Assembly (NCBI GenBank): GCA_965225955.1
Contig: CBDDBX010000015.1
Span: forward strand, 1 to 64,000
Direction: 5' to 3'
DNA length: 64,000 bases
Origin: CBDDBX01 sp965225955
GTDB taxonomy: Bacteria; Acidobacteriota; Aminicenantia; UBA2199
Position 1 is the first letter of the stretch, and each line of letters opens with the position of its first letter. Below the pieces are notes generated by a model. That model was given only the letters and a program-made list of their open reading frames with translations, was not told the DNA's origin and did not search any database. Shown here in pieces: positions 52,864 through 61,535 of the stretch. The translations under genes were made by a program, and so were the position numbers.

Positions 52864-54174
52864 ATGAAAGTTAATAGAAGAGCCGGAGTAATGGCTGCGT
52901 TAATGTTTGTGTGTATGCTGATACTGCCTTCTCTGTCTGTGATGGCTGAGAATGAGTACAAGAAGAAAGATATTAAAGCCTTCAGAAATGCCTATAATCT
53001 TATACTTAAAGAGAACTGGAAAAAGGCTTCAGAAGAGTTCAACAGCTTTATAAAGCTTTATCCGGAGAGTCACTATGTGGATGATGCCCTTTTCTGGCAC
53101 TGTTACTGCAGGGAAAAAACCGGGCAGGACCTGGAGAAGGTTTTCAGTTGTTATACAGAGTTTATTAAGAAGTATAAAAGAAGCAAGTGGAGTGATGATG
53201 CAAGATCCAACATTATCAGAATCGGTCATATTCTGGCAAAAAAAGGTAAGAAAGAGTACATAACAGTTATCAAAGCTTATGAAGAGAGCCAGAATGCAGA
53301 TGTGAAACTTGCAGCTCTTCAGGCACTTGAAGATATCGGTGATGAGAGATCACTGAAAACAATAATTGATATGTACGACTCATCTGCTGACCCTAAATTA
53401 AAAAGAAGGGTTATAAATATTCTGGAAGATTTCAATAATCCTGTGGCTTTCAGTAAAATAAAGCAGATTGCTCTGACAGAAAAGAATGAGAGGCTCAGAA
53501 GAAGAGCGATTGATACTCTTTCAGACATAAATCGTCCGGGAACAGTAAAAGTGCTTATGCAGATAGTAAAGAGTAATGCGACTTCTGTTATCAAAAGAGC
53601 AGCTCTTGAAGCAATGGAAGATGTTAGAAGTGAAGGTTCAAAACACTCTAAAGAGGCTCTTGATGCTCTTGTTGAAATTGTAAAAACTTCTAAAGATCTA
53701 AAACTGAGAAAGAGTGCAATCAATTCCATAGAGGATTTCGAAACTCCTGAAGCGGAAAATGTACTTTACGATATGGCTCTCAATATTGAAGATGCTGATA
53801 TTGCCTGTAAAGCTGTGGAAGCTCTTAGTGACAGACTTAAGAAAAGTAATCCTGAAAAGCTTCTGGAAGTTTATCGTAAAAACAGAAGAGTGAAGGTAAG
53901 AAAAGAGGTAATTGATAATATTGAAGATCTTAAAAGTTATAAAGGAATTCCTCTTCTTATGAAGCTGGCAGAAACAGAAACAAATCCTGAACTGCTATGC
54001 GATATCATTAACGGTCTTGAGGATTATAATAGAGACGAACCTGTAGCAATGCTTCTGAAGTTTGCAATGGAATCAAAGAGTATGAAGGTAAGAAAAGCTG
54101 CAATAGATGCTCTTGAAGAGATAGGTTCTGCCAAAGCAAGAGAAGCTCTGAGTAAAATTCTTGGAGCAAACTGA
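52864..54174 (+). CDS. Exported TPR/HEAT-repeat protein
   Basis: 436 residues from ATG 52864, chosen for its GGGAGG site and the signal peptide that follows (RAGVMAALMFVCMLILPSLSVMAE); the open frame extends upstream into the anti-sigma gene. About 30-125 is a TPR-like/YbgF-like helical pair (AFRNAYNLILKENWKKASEEF, LYPESHYVDDALFWHCYC). About 140-436 contain roughly nine HEAT repeats of the form A-x-x-A-L-E-D-I-x-D, each ending with a helix pair. A periplasmic scaffold in the sigma/anti-sigma operon, perhaps a protease- or envelope-stress-related adaptor. The exact role is unknown. Confidence 0.85.
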   Translation: MKVNRRAGVMAALMFVCMLILPSLSVMAENEYKKKDIKAFRNAYNLILKENWKKASEEFNSFIKLYPESHYVDDALFWHCYCREKTGQDLEKVFSCYTEFIKKYKRSKWSDDARSNIIRIGHILAKKGKKEYITVIKAYEESQNADVKLAALQALEDIGDERSLKTIIDMYDSSADPKLKRRVINILEDFNNPVAFSKIKQIALTEKNERLRRRAIDTLSDINRPGTVKVLMQIVKSNATSVIKRAALEAMEDVRSEGSKHSKEALDALVEIVKTSKDLKLRKSAINSIEDFETPEAENVLYDMALNIEDADIACKAVEALSDRLKKSNPEKLLEVYRKNRRVKVRKEVIDNIEDLKSYKGIPLLMKLAETETNPELLCDIINGLEDYNRDEPVAMLLKFAMESKSMKVRKAAIDALEEIGSAKAREALSKILGAN

Positions 54175-54207
54175 GAAAAAAGATAATCGTTATCTGAAAA
54201 GATATTC

Positions 54208-54231
54208 CAGCGGATTGATTCAAATCCGCTG
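54208..54231 (+). terminator. Stem-loop between the two HEAT genes
   Basis: CAGCGGATT/AATCCGCTG, a perfect 9-bp stem with a 6-nt loop (GATTCA) and no T-tract. It could attenuate or stabilise the transcript between the two genes rather than fully terminate it. Confidence 0.45.
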
Positions 54232-54262
54232 AACCATTTAATAAACATACTGGAGAAAGATA

Positions 54263-55453
54263 GTGGAACTTTATAAAAAAATATTAGTAGTGCATCTTAT
54301 TATTCTGTTGTTCTGTGTATCCGCTGAAGCCGGGGCAGATAAGCTGATAAACAGAGCCGGTGATTCAGGTACTCCTGCATCAAAATGGCAGAAAGCTTTT
54401 AAAGACGGAATGGGAAGTAAGAGGAGTTTCTGGATAGCATGGAGCGTTGACCGGATGATGGGAGAAAATACATGGTTTCTGGGTAGTGACAGGTTCTGTG
54501 GCTGCATAACTACCTGTAATTTCGACTCAACATTTGTGAATATGAAAGGAGAAGCTCTTGGAAAGATTGTTTATGGTAGTAGTTATAAAGTAAAAACTCC
54601 TGTGAGAAAAAGTAACAGAGAACAGATCAGGGAAGCAGCAGAAGAAGCTATAGCCAATATTGACGGGAAAAGAAAAGGGCGGAAGATAAAGAGAGTATCA
54701 AAAGAGGTGGCAGTACTTTTCCTTTTTGAACCAGAGAAAGGCAGATACCCGGTGAGAATAGTTCATAGTAATATGTCCATGCCTTTTAATAGTGGCGGAA
54801 ACCGTATCTACTGGCTTGGTAAAACAGATGAGAAGATAAGTTTTACCTTTATGAAAAATCTTTTTCTCAAAGAGAAGAATGAGAAGGTGGCTAAACGCTA
54901 TATTTCAGCTCTGGGTTATCACTCAAACAGTAGTGATGTTATTCAGTTCATGAGTTCTGTTCTCAGAGGTAATTACAGTGATAATATACGGAAACGGACA
55001 GCAGGGGAGCTGGGTGATCAGAATAGTCCTGTTGCAGCAGAAGCTCTGCTGAAGACTGCAATGCAGGATTTCTCCCTTGATGTCAGAAGAGCTGCTGTAA
55101 ACGGACTTGAAGATATTGAGCTTCCTGTAGCAGTTAATGCTCTTATTAAGATTGCTGATAGTGCCAATAATATCTATATAAGGCTGAAAGCGATTAATGT
55201 ACTTGGTGATGTTGGAACACCTGAAGCTGCCCGGGCTCTTAAGAGAATTGCATGGGAGGATAAGACTTTGAGAATACAGTGTAAAGCGGTTGATGCTTTT
55301 GAAGACCTTGATAATAACAGAGGGGTTCCTTACCTGGCAGAAATAGCAAAATCCCATCCTGTTTCAAAAGTCAGAAAGAGAGCTCTGGATACTCTGAGTG
55401 ATATAGATGATCCAAGAGCTTTTGAAACAATCAGAAGTATTGTGAAACAGTAG
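54263..55453 (+). CDS. Exported HEAT-repeat protein, second gene
   Basis: 396 residues from a GTG start with a GGAGAAAG site. Signal peptide at about 1-24 (ILVVHLIILLFCVSAEAGAD). About 28-170 form a domain I do not recognise (with FCGCITTCNFD and an SSYKVKTPVRKSNREQIREA stretch). HEAT repeats fill about 190-395: SDNIRKRTAGELGDQNSPVA, SLDVRRAAVNGLEDIELPVA, NIYIRLKAINVLGDVGTPEA and similar. It resembles the previous gene only in the HEAT part. Probably in the same regulon. Confidence 0.85.
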   Translation: MELYKKILVVHLIILLFCVSAEAGADKLINRAGDSGTPASKWQKAFKDGMGSKRSFWIAWSVDRMMGENTWFLGSDRFCGCITTCNFDSTFVNMKGEALGKIVYGSSYKVKTPVRKSNREQIREAAEEAIANIDGKRKGRKIKRVSKEVAVLFLFEPEKGRYPVRIVHSNMSMPFNSGGNRIYWLGKTDEKISFTFMKNLFLKEKNEKVAKRYISALGYHSNSSDVIQFMSSVLRGNYSDNIRKRTAGELGDQNSPVAAEALLKTAMQDFSLDVRRAAVNGLEDIELPVAVNALIKIADSANNIYIRLKAINVLGDVGTPEAARALKRIAWEDKTLRIQCKAVDAFEDLDNNRGVPYLAEIAKSHPVSKVRKRALDTLSDIDDPRAFETIRSIVKQ

Positions 55454-55510
55454 GATAAGACAGATAGAGGCAGTCTGTGCCGGCTGCCTCAAAACTCATA
55501 TAATCTTTCT

Positions 55511-55534
55511 GAACCGCGAATGCACGCGAATAAA
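55511..55534 (-). repeat. Inverted copy of the ATTCGTGGTTC intergenic motif
   Basis: Reads GAACCGCGAATGCACGCG on the + strand. Its complement matches the motifs at 36478-36494 and 29282-29301. Confidence 0.55.
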
Positions 55535-55703
55535 AAACAAAAAATGTTGAAAAAAACATAAAGATTTTTGTTGCAGTTGTTTAAATGTACCCTAAGTTAA
55601 GGTGGTTTGGAGATAACCCCGTTACCCTGTGTTATATTTTCAGAATCATGCTTCTCTTACCGTTTTTTGGTGCAGAAAAAGTTTAAACTATCGTAATTTA
55701 TAT

Positions 55704-55719
55704 TGTCCGGGTGCGGACA
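55704..55719. promoter_or_regulatory. TGTCCG inverted repeat, candidate enhancer-binding-protein site
   Basis: TGTCCG-GGTG-CGGACA, a perfect 6-bp inverted repeat centred about 70 bp upstream of the -24 element of the sigma-54 promoter, where an activator site would be expected. Confidence 0.45.
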
Positions 55720-55780
55720 TCAACGTCGCATGGTGAACGGCAGATTTTATCCGGGGCCTCTAAAAATCAATGTTTTGGAT

Positions 55781-55796
55781 TGGCACGCCTATTGCA
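55781..55796 (+). promoter_or_regulatory. Sigma-54 (RpoN) promoter of the FtsX permease at 55833
   Basis: TGGCAC-GCCTA-TTGCA is a perfect match to the -24/-12 consensus with correct spacing. It lies 37 nt before ATG 55833. Confidence 0.85.
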
Positions 55797-55832
55797 TACT
55801 CTCTGATATGATAAAATAACCGGAGAAGTAAT

Positions 55833-58214
55833 ATGATAAGCAGCTACTTTAAAACAGGTTTTCGTAATCTTAAGAGAGAGAGACTCTCATCTGTTATCAA
55901 CATAATCGGCTTAACTGCAGGTATTTTTACCACAATGCTGATTGCTACATATATCTATGCTGAGTTAAACTACGACTCATTTCATAAGAAGTCTGACCGT
56001 ATAGTCAGGATCATTACCATATCAGAGAATCCTGAAAACCGGGGTGCAAGAACAGCCATGAGTATGGTTCCTCTTGTTCATGAATATGGGAAGATTGATG
56101 GAGTTGAAACGCCAACCAGAATATTTAAGGGATGGCGGGGAATGTCCGCAAGGTACAAAGGGAAGGTCTTTGAGAACAATCCAATTCTGTATACAGATAA
56201 TAATTTTTTCAGGCTATTTGATTTTAAACTTCTTGACGGGAGTTTCAAAGATGCCCTTAAAGACCCCTATACAGTAGTTATTAACAGATCTTCAGCAATT
56301 AAGTTTTTTGGAACTATTAATGCCGCAGGTGAAAATATTCAGCTGGAGATGATGGAAGAAAGAGATAAATACTCATCTTTCAGAATTGCGGCAGTTATTG
56401 AGGATACTCCTTACAACTCCCATTTCAGTTACAGTGTTTTTATGCCTTTTGCCAATCTTAAATGGCTACAAAAGCAGAAGAGTAATGAGGTATATAACTA
56501 TTTTGCAATAAAAGAGGGATATAGAAGAGATGTTGTGCTGGCTCAGGTTAAAGAGGTGTGTGACAGGATTTATAAACCAAGAGAGAAGTATGGATATCAC
56601 GGAGTTGTGAGGTTTCAGAACCTCAAAGATATAAGATTATATTCATCTGATATGGGTTATGATTTCAAAGTACAGGGTAATATTCTCAGAGTGTATGTTT
56701 TCTCTGCTTTTCCTTTTATTCTTCTTTTTATTGCAGGGCTTAATTTTATAAATATTCTCAATGCAAGATTACAGAATCGTTTCAAAGAGATGGGGCTGCG
56801 AAAGGTTCTGGGAGCAGGAAAAAGAGCGATTCTGTATCAGCTACTGGGGGAATCTCTTGCCACGGTTTTTATAACAGGAATAGTAAGTATTGTGCTGTAT
56901 TTCAGTTTTCTGAACGGGTTTGGTGAACTTGTTGAGATGGAACTCGCTAAATTTGAAGAGAACTGGATGCTGATCTCTCTTATTACCCTTGCAGTATCTA
57001 TGCTTATTGGAGTAATTGCCTCACTACTTCCAGGGGCACTTATGGCCCGGACCAGAACCCTTACGCTATTTGAAGGTCCCGGGATAGGAAGAAAAAAGAA
57101 CTATCTCGTTAATTTTACAGTGCTGGTACAGTTTGCTGTTGTAGTTGTGATGATAATATCGACTCTTGTTATCTATAACCAGCTGAATTTTATGAAGGAT
57201 ATAGATCCGGGCTTTAATAGAGAGCAGGTGCTGAATTTTCAGGTAGCTGATGCCGCCACCCGTGGAGTTCTGAAAAACAGATTAATGAATCACCCGGAGT
57301 TTATCAGTATTGCAGGTTCTGAGAGTATCCCGGGGCAGAGAAGAAGCGGGCAGTTACTGACAAATTTCGGAGGCAGAACTCTGAATGACAGATATAATAT
57401 GTATGAGAACAGAGTTGAGTCGGGATATATAAAAACATACGGACTGGAGCTGATTGCCGGCAGGGATTTTATTGAAAACAGTGAAAGTGATCGTAGTAGT
57501 ATTATTGTCAATGAAGAAGTATTGAAGAAAGCCGGGGTAGATGCAGAAGAGGCTATTGGTAAAAAGTTGAACTATTTTAACAGGGATTTCACTGTAATAG
57601 GGGTTGTGAAAAATTATCACTTCTTCTCACTAAAGAGGAAAATTGATCCTCTTGTACTTAGTAACTACAGAACAGGATTCCATACAATATCTGTGAGATT
57701 TAAAGCAGGTAAGGTAAAAGAAGTGCTTGACCTTATTAAAAAAGAGATGAAACAGCTGGAACCTGAAACTGCTGTTAGTCCGGTTTTTGTGGATGAGATT
57801 TTCAGGAAAATGTATCGTAAAGAGGATATATTTAATCAGATAGTTTTTTATGGAGCTGTTATTGTGATACTACTTGCAATTGGAGGGCTCTTTGCTCTTA
57901 CATATTTTGCTGTTGTTAAGAAGACTAAAGAGATAGGCATAAGAAAAGTACTGGGGGCTACAACATCTGTAATCAATTTTCAATTAATAAGAGAGTTCAT
58001 AAAATGGATAGGCTTTGCAAACTTCATTGCTCTGCCTGCAGGGTATCTGATAATGAGAGGATGGCTGAACAATTTTGCATATAAAATTGATCTGAATCCC
58101 ATCTATTTCATCTCTTCTACACTTATCAGTATTCTTCTGGCTCTTGGAACGATTATCTATCTTACTACCAGGGCTGCAAGCAGACAACCTGCAGAAAACA
58201 TAAGATACGAATAG
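55833..58214 (+). CDS. FtsX/MacB-type ABC transporter permease, double-domain
   Basis: 793 residues, CGGAGAAG site upstream. Same architecture as the 29336 gene: N-terminal SSYFKTGFRNLKRERLSSVI, helix 1 (about 18-42), periplasmic domain (45-275), a helix group with GLRKVLGAGKRAILYQLLGE, second periplasmic domain (about 445-670) and final helices with GIRKVLGATTSVINFQL. It ends PAENIRYE. The two window copies are clearly homologous but diverged and about 25 kb apart. No ATP-binding protein is adjacent, so one encoded elsewhere must be shared. The function is probably export of a peptide or lipid under RpoN control. Confidence 0.9.
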   Translation: MISSYFKTGFRNLKRERLSSVINIIGLTAGIFTTMLIATYIYAELNYDSFHKKSDRIVRIITISENPENRGARTAMSMVPLVHEYGKIDGVETPTRIFKGWRGMSARYKGKVFENNPILYTDNNFFRLFDFKLLDGSFKDALKDPYTVVINRSSAIKFFGTINAAGENIQLEMMEERDKYSSFRIAAVIEDTPYNSHFSYSVFMPFANLKWLQKQKSNEVYNYFAIKEGYRRDVVLAQVKEVCDRIYKPREKYGYHGVVRFQNLKDIRLYSSDMGYDFKVQGNILRVYVFSAFPFILLFIAGLNFINILNARLQNRFKEMGLRKVLGAGKRAILYQLLGESLATVFITGIVSIVLYFSFLNGFGELVEMELAKFEENWMLISLITLAVSMLIGVIASLLPGALMARTRTLTLFEGPGIGRKKNYLVNFTVLVQFAVVVVMIISTLVIYNQLNFMKDIDPGFNREQVLNFQVADAATRGVLKNRLMNHPEFISIAGSESIPGQRRSGQLLTNFGGRTLNDRYNMYENRVESGYIKTYGLELIAGRDFIENSESDRSSIIVNEEVLKKAGVDAEEAIGKKLNYFNRDFTVIGVVKNYHFFSLKRKIDPLVLSNYRTGFHTISVRFKAGKVKEVLDLIKKEMKQLEPETAVSPVFVDEIFRKMYRKEDIFNQIVFYGAVIVILLAIGGLFALTYFAVVKKTKEIGIRKVLGATTSVINFQLIREFIKWIGFANFIALPAGYLIMRGWLNNFAYKIDLNPIYFISSTLISILLALGTIIYLTTRAASRQPAENIRYE

Positions 58215-58247
58215 TTTGTTAAGCTACTTATAATTATCGTTATAAGT

Positions 58248-58273
58248 GCGTAAAGCCTTCACAGGCTTTACGC
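58248..58273. terminator. Bidirectional terminator between convergent genes
   Basis: GCGTAAAGCCT/AGGCTTTACGC, a perfect 11-bp stem with a TCAC loop, between the permease (+) and the phosphoesterase (-). A second palindrome, ACTTATAA/TTATAAGT (58226-58247), precedes it. Confidence 0.75.
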
Positions 58274-58293
58274 ATTAGCTATATGATGTTTCT

Positions 58294-59469
58294 TTAAAAA
58301 TCTTTTATAAAGTTATCAAGATTGGCGTCATATTTCTGTCTCTCAGGATTTGGTTTTATTTCACCCTTTACTATAGAACAGCCGTTACAGAATCTTATAA
58401 GTCCGTCTTTTTTCATCTTTCCAAGACATTTTTCAACAATCAGAACCGGAGTTTTGCGCTTCATGTCTATATCAACTGTAAAATAGTTTGCTCTTCTGGG
58501 GCGTTTGGTTTTATCTATTCCAAGAGCAGCCCAGAACAGCTCTTTAACTGGTTTGTAAGGAGCCGGATATGGAGTATATTTCTGCTTTGCCGGAGCACCA
58601 CCACCACCTGCAACAATGACTTTAACTGCATTGTAGTTGTAGATTTCGGTTGTATGGTTATGTCCGTTGAAAACATACATGTCCAGCTGAGCATACTCTT
58701 TTTTCAGGTTACTTAAAACAACTGCCGGATCGTTGACTGAATCCAGAGGTGGATGTTTGTAGTAAGAGAAACTTGGCTTATGATACTGTACAAATACATT
58801 GCCTCTCTTCTTCTCTTTTGCAAAGGAACTGATGATTTTTACCATTGCTTTTTTAACCTGAGGAAAATTCGCGACAGTACAGGTCCACTCTTTGTCCCAT
58901 TTATAAGCATTTTCTTTAGAGTAGTTCTTACCATATTTTCCTGTACAGAGATTAATAAAAAGGTTATCTCCAATCATAAACCAGTAGTTGTGCAGAACCT
59001 TACCATCTCTGGTTTTTAAGTGGGGGAAGGCGTTACCGAAATTCCTGAGACCTTCGCCCTCTTTATTCACATCCCACAGTTCATGGTTCCCCATTATAGG
59101 ATAGATTTTTTTCATTGTGTATGGAGTCAGAACAGATTCTGCTTCTTTCCAGTAGCTGTTATCTCCTCCTCTCCAGATCATGTCACCTGTAAAGAGAGTA
59201 AAACTGGCATCTTTCTTCTTCAGAGTAGCTGTTACAGCGTTAAACACTCTGTTTCTGATATTTTTATATGCCTTATTATCAGGTTGCATCAGATCTTCTG
59301 TTGAGCTTGTCCGGGTGTCCCCAAAAAGAATGAAGGAAAATTTCCCTGAATCTGTAACAACCGGAGCTTCTATCCGGGTTATTACTGTGTCTGAATCTTC
59401 AGAACCGCTCCATGCTGTAAAACTTAAGCTTAAAATAAGTAGTAAAATTAAAAGGTAGTTTCTTCTCAT
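58294..59469 (-). CDS. Exported calcineurin-like metallophosphoesterase
   Basis: 391 residues from ATG 59469, chosen for its AGGAGG site; an upstream Met at 59496 lacks one. Signal peptide at about 1-21 (LLILLLILSLSFTAWS). Phosphoesterase motifs in order: D51 in FGDTRTSS, TGDMIWRGGDNSYW, GNHEL, VQYHKP and FNGHNH, giving a complete dinuclear metal site. Insertions between the motifs, including a Lys-rich segment near KIISSFAKEKKRGNV, are usual for periplasmic members. It could be a nucleotidase, phosphodiesterase or phosphatase; the substrate cannot be told. Monocistronic. Confidence 0.88.
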   Translation of the reverse strand: MRRNYLLILLLILSLSFTAWSGSEDSDTVITRIEAPVVTDSGKFSFILFGDTRTSSTEDLMQPDNKAYKNIRNRVFNAVTATLKKKDASFTLFTGDMIWRGGDNSYWKEAESVLTPYTMKKIYPIMGNHELWDVNKEGEGLRNFGNAFPHLKTRDGKVLHNYWFMIGDNLFINLCTGKYGKNYSKENAYKWDKEWTCTVANFPQVKKAMVKIISSFAKEKKRGNVFVQYHKPSFSYYKHPPLDSVNDPAVVLSNLKKEYAQLDMYVFNGHNHTTEIYNYNAVKVIVAGGGGAPAKQKYTPYPAPYKPVKELFWAALGIDKTKRPRRANYFTVDIDMKRKTPVLIVEKCLGKMKKDGLIRFCNGCSIVKGEIKPNPERQKYDANLDNFIKDF

Positions 59470-59585
59470 TACTTCCTCCTGTTTTGTATTAACCAAGTAT
59501 TGTTCAGAGGTGACAATAATTCAAGTATGAAGTTTATTTTTTACCTGTATATATCTATAATCATAATATCAGAGGAGGTAAGCTG

Positions 59586-59951
59586 ATGAGTTATGAGTGG
59601 CTTGAGGAATACTGTTGTGCTAAAGCCGGAGTAGTTAAAGATTATAAAGTTGAATGGGAAGTTTTCAGATATATGGTCGGGGGGAAAATGTTTGTTATGC
59701 AGGGGCATAATAAGGAAAAGCGTCCTATTATATCTCTCAAATGCGAACCCCTTCTGGCAAAATCACTGAGAGATGAACATGAGGATATTATACCGGGATA
59801 TTATCTAAATAAAGAGCACTGGAACTCTATCTATGAAGATGGTGATGTTTCTGATGAACTTATGAAAAGAATGGTGGATATGTCTTATGAACTTGTTTTT
59901 AAGACTTTGACATTGAAGATGAGAAAGGAGATTGAAGGTGATCAGAACTGA
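59586..59951 (+). CDS. YjbR/MmcQ-family protein
   Basis: 121 residues, GGAGG site upstream. The family phrases are present: VFRYMVGGKMFVMQG, ISLKCEPLLAKSLRDEHE, IPGYYLNKEHWNSIY and DGDVSDELMKRMVDMSYELV. These small alpha/beta proteins fold like a double-wing or CyaY-like domain and have been suggested to bind DNA, without firm function. The next gene overlaps it by 14 nt. Confidence 0.85.
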   Translation: MSYEWLEEYCCAKAGVVKDYKVEWEVFRYMVGGKMFVMQGHNKEKRPIISLKCEPLLAKSLRDEHEDIIPGYYLNKEHWNSIYEDGDVSDELMKRMVDMSYELVFKTLTLKMRKEIEGDQN

Positions 59952-60438
59952 AAGACTTGTACTTAAGCCGTTGAGAACTGAGGATGCTGAAGCACTGTTT
60001 TTTTACAGATCAGATAAAATTGTTAACAGATATCAGAGCTGGATACCTGAAACTGTTTCTGATGCAGAGGAGTTTATAGGTAAAATTGCTCAAAAACCTG
60101 ATACTCCCGGTACATGGTACCAGTTAGGGCTTTTTGAAAAACAGACGGATAAACTGGTAGGGGATGTGGGAATACATTTCCTGAATGAAAGATCCGGCGC
60201 TGTTGAACTGGGGGTAACTCTTGCAGCAGAATGTCAGGGTGATGGTTATGCTTCTGAAGCAATGAGTGCTGTAATAGATTATCTGATTGACGAGCTGGGT
60301 AAAGTGAGGCTTTATGCCTATATCCTCAAAGATAATATCAATTCAACAAGGTTATTCCGTAAACTTGGTTTTAAGCAGATACCTGATGAAGATGGTTATA
60401 CTGTATGGCTAATGGAAGCAGAGGGTAGAAAGGGGTGA
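59938..60438 (+). CDS. GNAT-family N-acetyltransferase (RimJ/RimL type)
   Basis: 166 residues from GTG 59938, chosen because GGAG (59927-59930) lies 7 nt before it; an upstream TTG at 59932 is too close to that site. RTERLVLKPLRTEDAEALFF opens the fold, GAVELGVTLAAECQGDGYAS is the acetyl-CoA (Q-x-x-G-x-G/A) region, and LYAYILKDNINSTRLFRKLGF is the C-terminal motif B. It acetylates an amino group of a protein or small molecule. It overlaps the YjbR gene and is 9 kb from the graspetide genes, so a role as MdnD acetyltransferase is not indicated. Confidence 0.9.
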   Translation: MIRTERLVLKPLRTEDAEALFFYRSDKIVNRYQSWIPETVSDAEEFIGKIAQKPDTPGTWYQLGLFEKQTDKLVGDVGIHFLNERSGAVELGVTLAAECQGDGYASEAMSAVIDYLIDELGKVRLYAYILKDNINSTRLFRKLGFKQIPDEDGYTVWLMEAEGRKG

Positions 60439-60538
60439 TTTCTGAAATCTGAAGATATCTGATGATAGCTTTCTTTTTCTGACTATTGTATTTAGTAGGC
60501 AAATTCAATTTATAAATATGCAGTTGTCAGGAGGCATT

Positions 60539-61483
60539 ATGGTTTTAAGTAAGAGACTTATATCATTAGCTATTATTCTTATTTTCAGTACAGGTTTCTG
60601 TCAGGTTTATGCTCAGGAAGGAAAAGCTTCGATAAAAAAGAGAGTTGCGGTTTTTCAGTTTGAGGATAAAACCAGAAACAAGCATATGTGGTGGACAGGT
60701 GAAACTGTTGGCAGAGGTATGGCTGATATGCTTATTACAGCTCTTGTTAAGTCCGGTAAGTACAGAGTTCTTGAACGGAACTCTCTTGATAAGATAATGA
60801 AGGAGCAGGATCTGGGACTGAGAGGAGCAGTGACTCAGCAGAGTGCTGCGAAGGCAGGTAAACTACTTGGGGTTCAATTGGCAATTATAGGAGCTGTAAC
60901 AGAGTACGGTGTAAAGAGAAGTAGTGTTGGTGGAAGCATAAATACCAATAAACTTTTTGTTAAATCTCTGGGTGTAAGGAAATCAAAGGTTACTGTTGGT
61001 ATCGATCTTAGATTTGTTAATACTACAACTGGTGAGATTATTGCTTCAGAAACTGTAAGAAAAGAGAAGAAAAAAGCGGGACTTAAAGTAGGAACTACTG
61101 AGTTCAGATTCAGAAGTCAGAACGATTTTGATAAATCTCTCATTGGTAAGGTTACCAGAGAAGCTATAAAAGAGATGCTGAAAAAAATTGACCGGCAGAT
61201 GGTTAAGATGCCATGGGAAGCAAAAATCATCAGAGTTACAGGGAATACTGTGTATATAAACTCAGGAGCAGAGGCGGGGGTCAATGTCGGGGATGTTCTT
61301 GCAGTTTACTCAAAAGGAGAAGAGCTTATAGATCCTGATACAGGATTGTCTCTTGGAGCTGAAGAAGAGAGAATTGGTACAATAAGCGTTGTTACCAACA
61401 ACCTGGGGAACGGGAAAGCTTCAAAAGCCAGAATTGTAAGTGGTTCAGGTATGAAGAAAGGGGATCTTATCAGAATTAAATAG
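60539..61483 (+). CDS. CsgG/FlgO-like envelope protein
   Basis: 314 residues from ATG 60539 with AGGAGG; an in-frame Met at 60518 lacks a ribosome site. A signal peptide ends near QVYAQEG. About 32-190 match the CsgG domain (KRVAVFQFEDKTRNKHMWW, MADMLITALVKSGKYRVLER, LGVQLAIIGAVTEYG). The last 90 residues (about 225-314) form a FlgT-C/SH3-like beta domain (VNVGDVLAVYSKGEEL, MKKGDLIRIK). Related proteins assemble in the outer membrane or periplasm; here no curli subunit genes are adjacent. No lipobox is visible in the signal region, unlike true CsgG. Confidence 0.82.
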   Translation: MVLSKRLISLAIILIFSTGFCQVYAQEGKASIKKRVAVFQFEDKTRNKHMWWTGETVGRGMADMLITALVKSGKYRVLERNSLDKIMKEQDLGLRGAVTQQSAAKAGKLLGVQLAIIGAVTEYGVKRSSVGGSINTNKLFVKSLGVRKSKVTVGIDLRFVNTTTGEIIASETVRKEKKKAGLKVGTTEFRFRSQNDFDKSLIGKVTREAIKEMLKKIDRQMVKMPWEAKIIRVTGNTVYINSGAEAGVNVGDVLAVYSKGEELIDPDTGLSLGAEEERIGTISVVTNNLGNGKASKARIVSGSGMKKGDLIRIK

Positions 61484-61503
61484 GTTCTGTCTTAATTATA
61501 GAT

Positions 61504-61523
61504 GGGTGGAAAATTTTCTGCCC
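61504..61523. terminator. Imperfect terminator between convergent genes
   Basis: GGGTGGAAAA/TTTTCTGCCC can pair with one G-T-type mismatch and is followed by TTATTTTC, just after the CsgG-like gene stop. Confidence 0.4.
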
Positions 61524-61535
61524 TTATTTTCACTT

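Noticed and set aside
54208..54231. Possible tRNA T-arm (GATTCAAATC)
   Set aside because: Only a single perfect hairpin is present; there is no acceptor stem, D-arm or anticodon arm around it.
59938..60438. GNAT protein as the graspetide acetyltransferase MdnD
   Set aside because: It overlaps a YjbR/MmcQ gene, resembles general RimJ/RimL enzymes, and lies 9 kb and several operons away.
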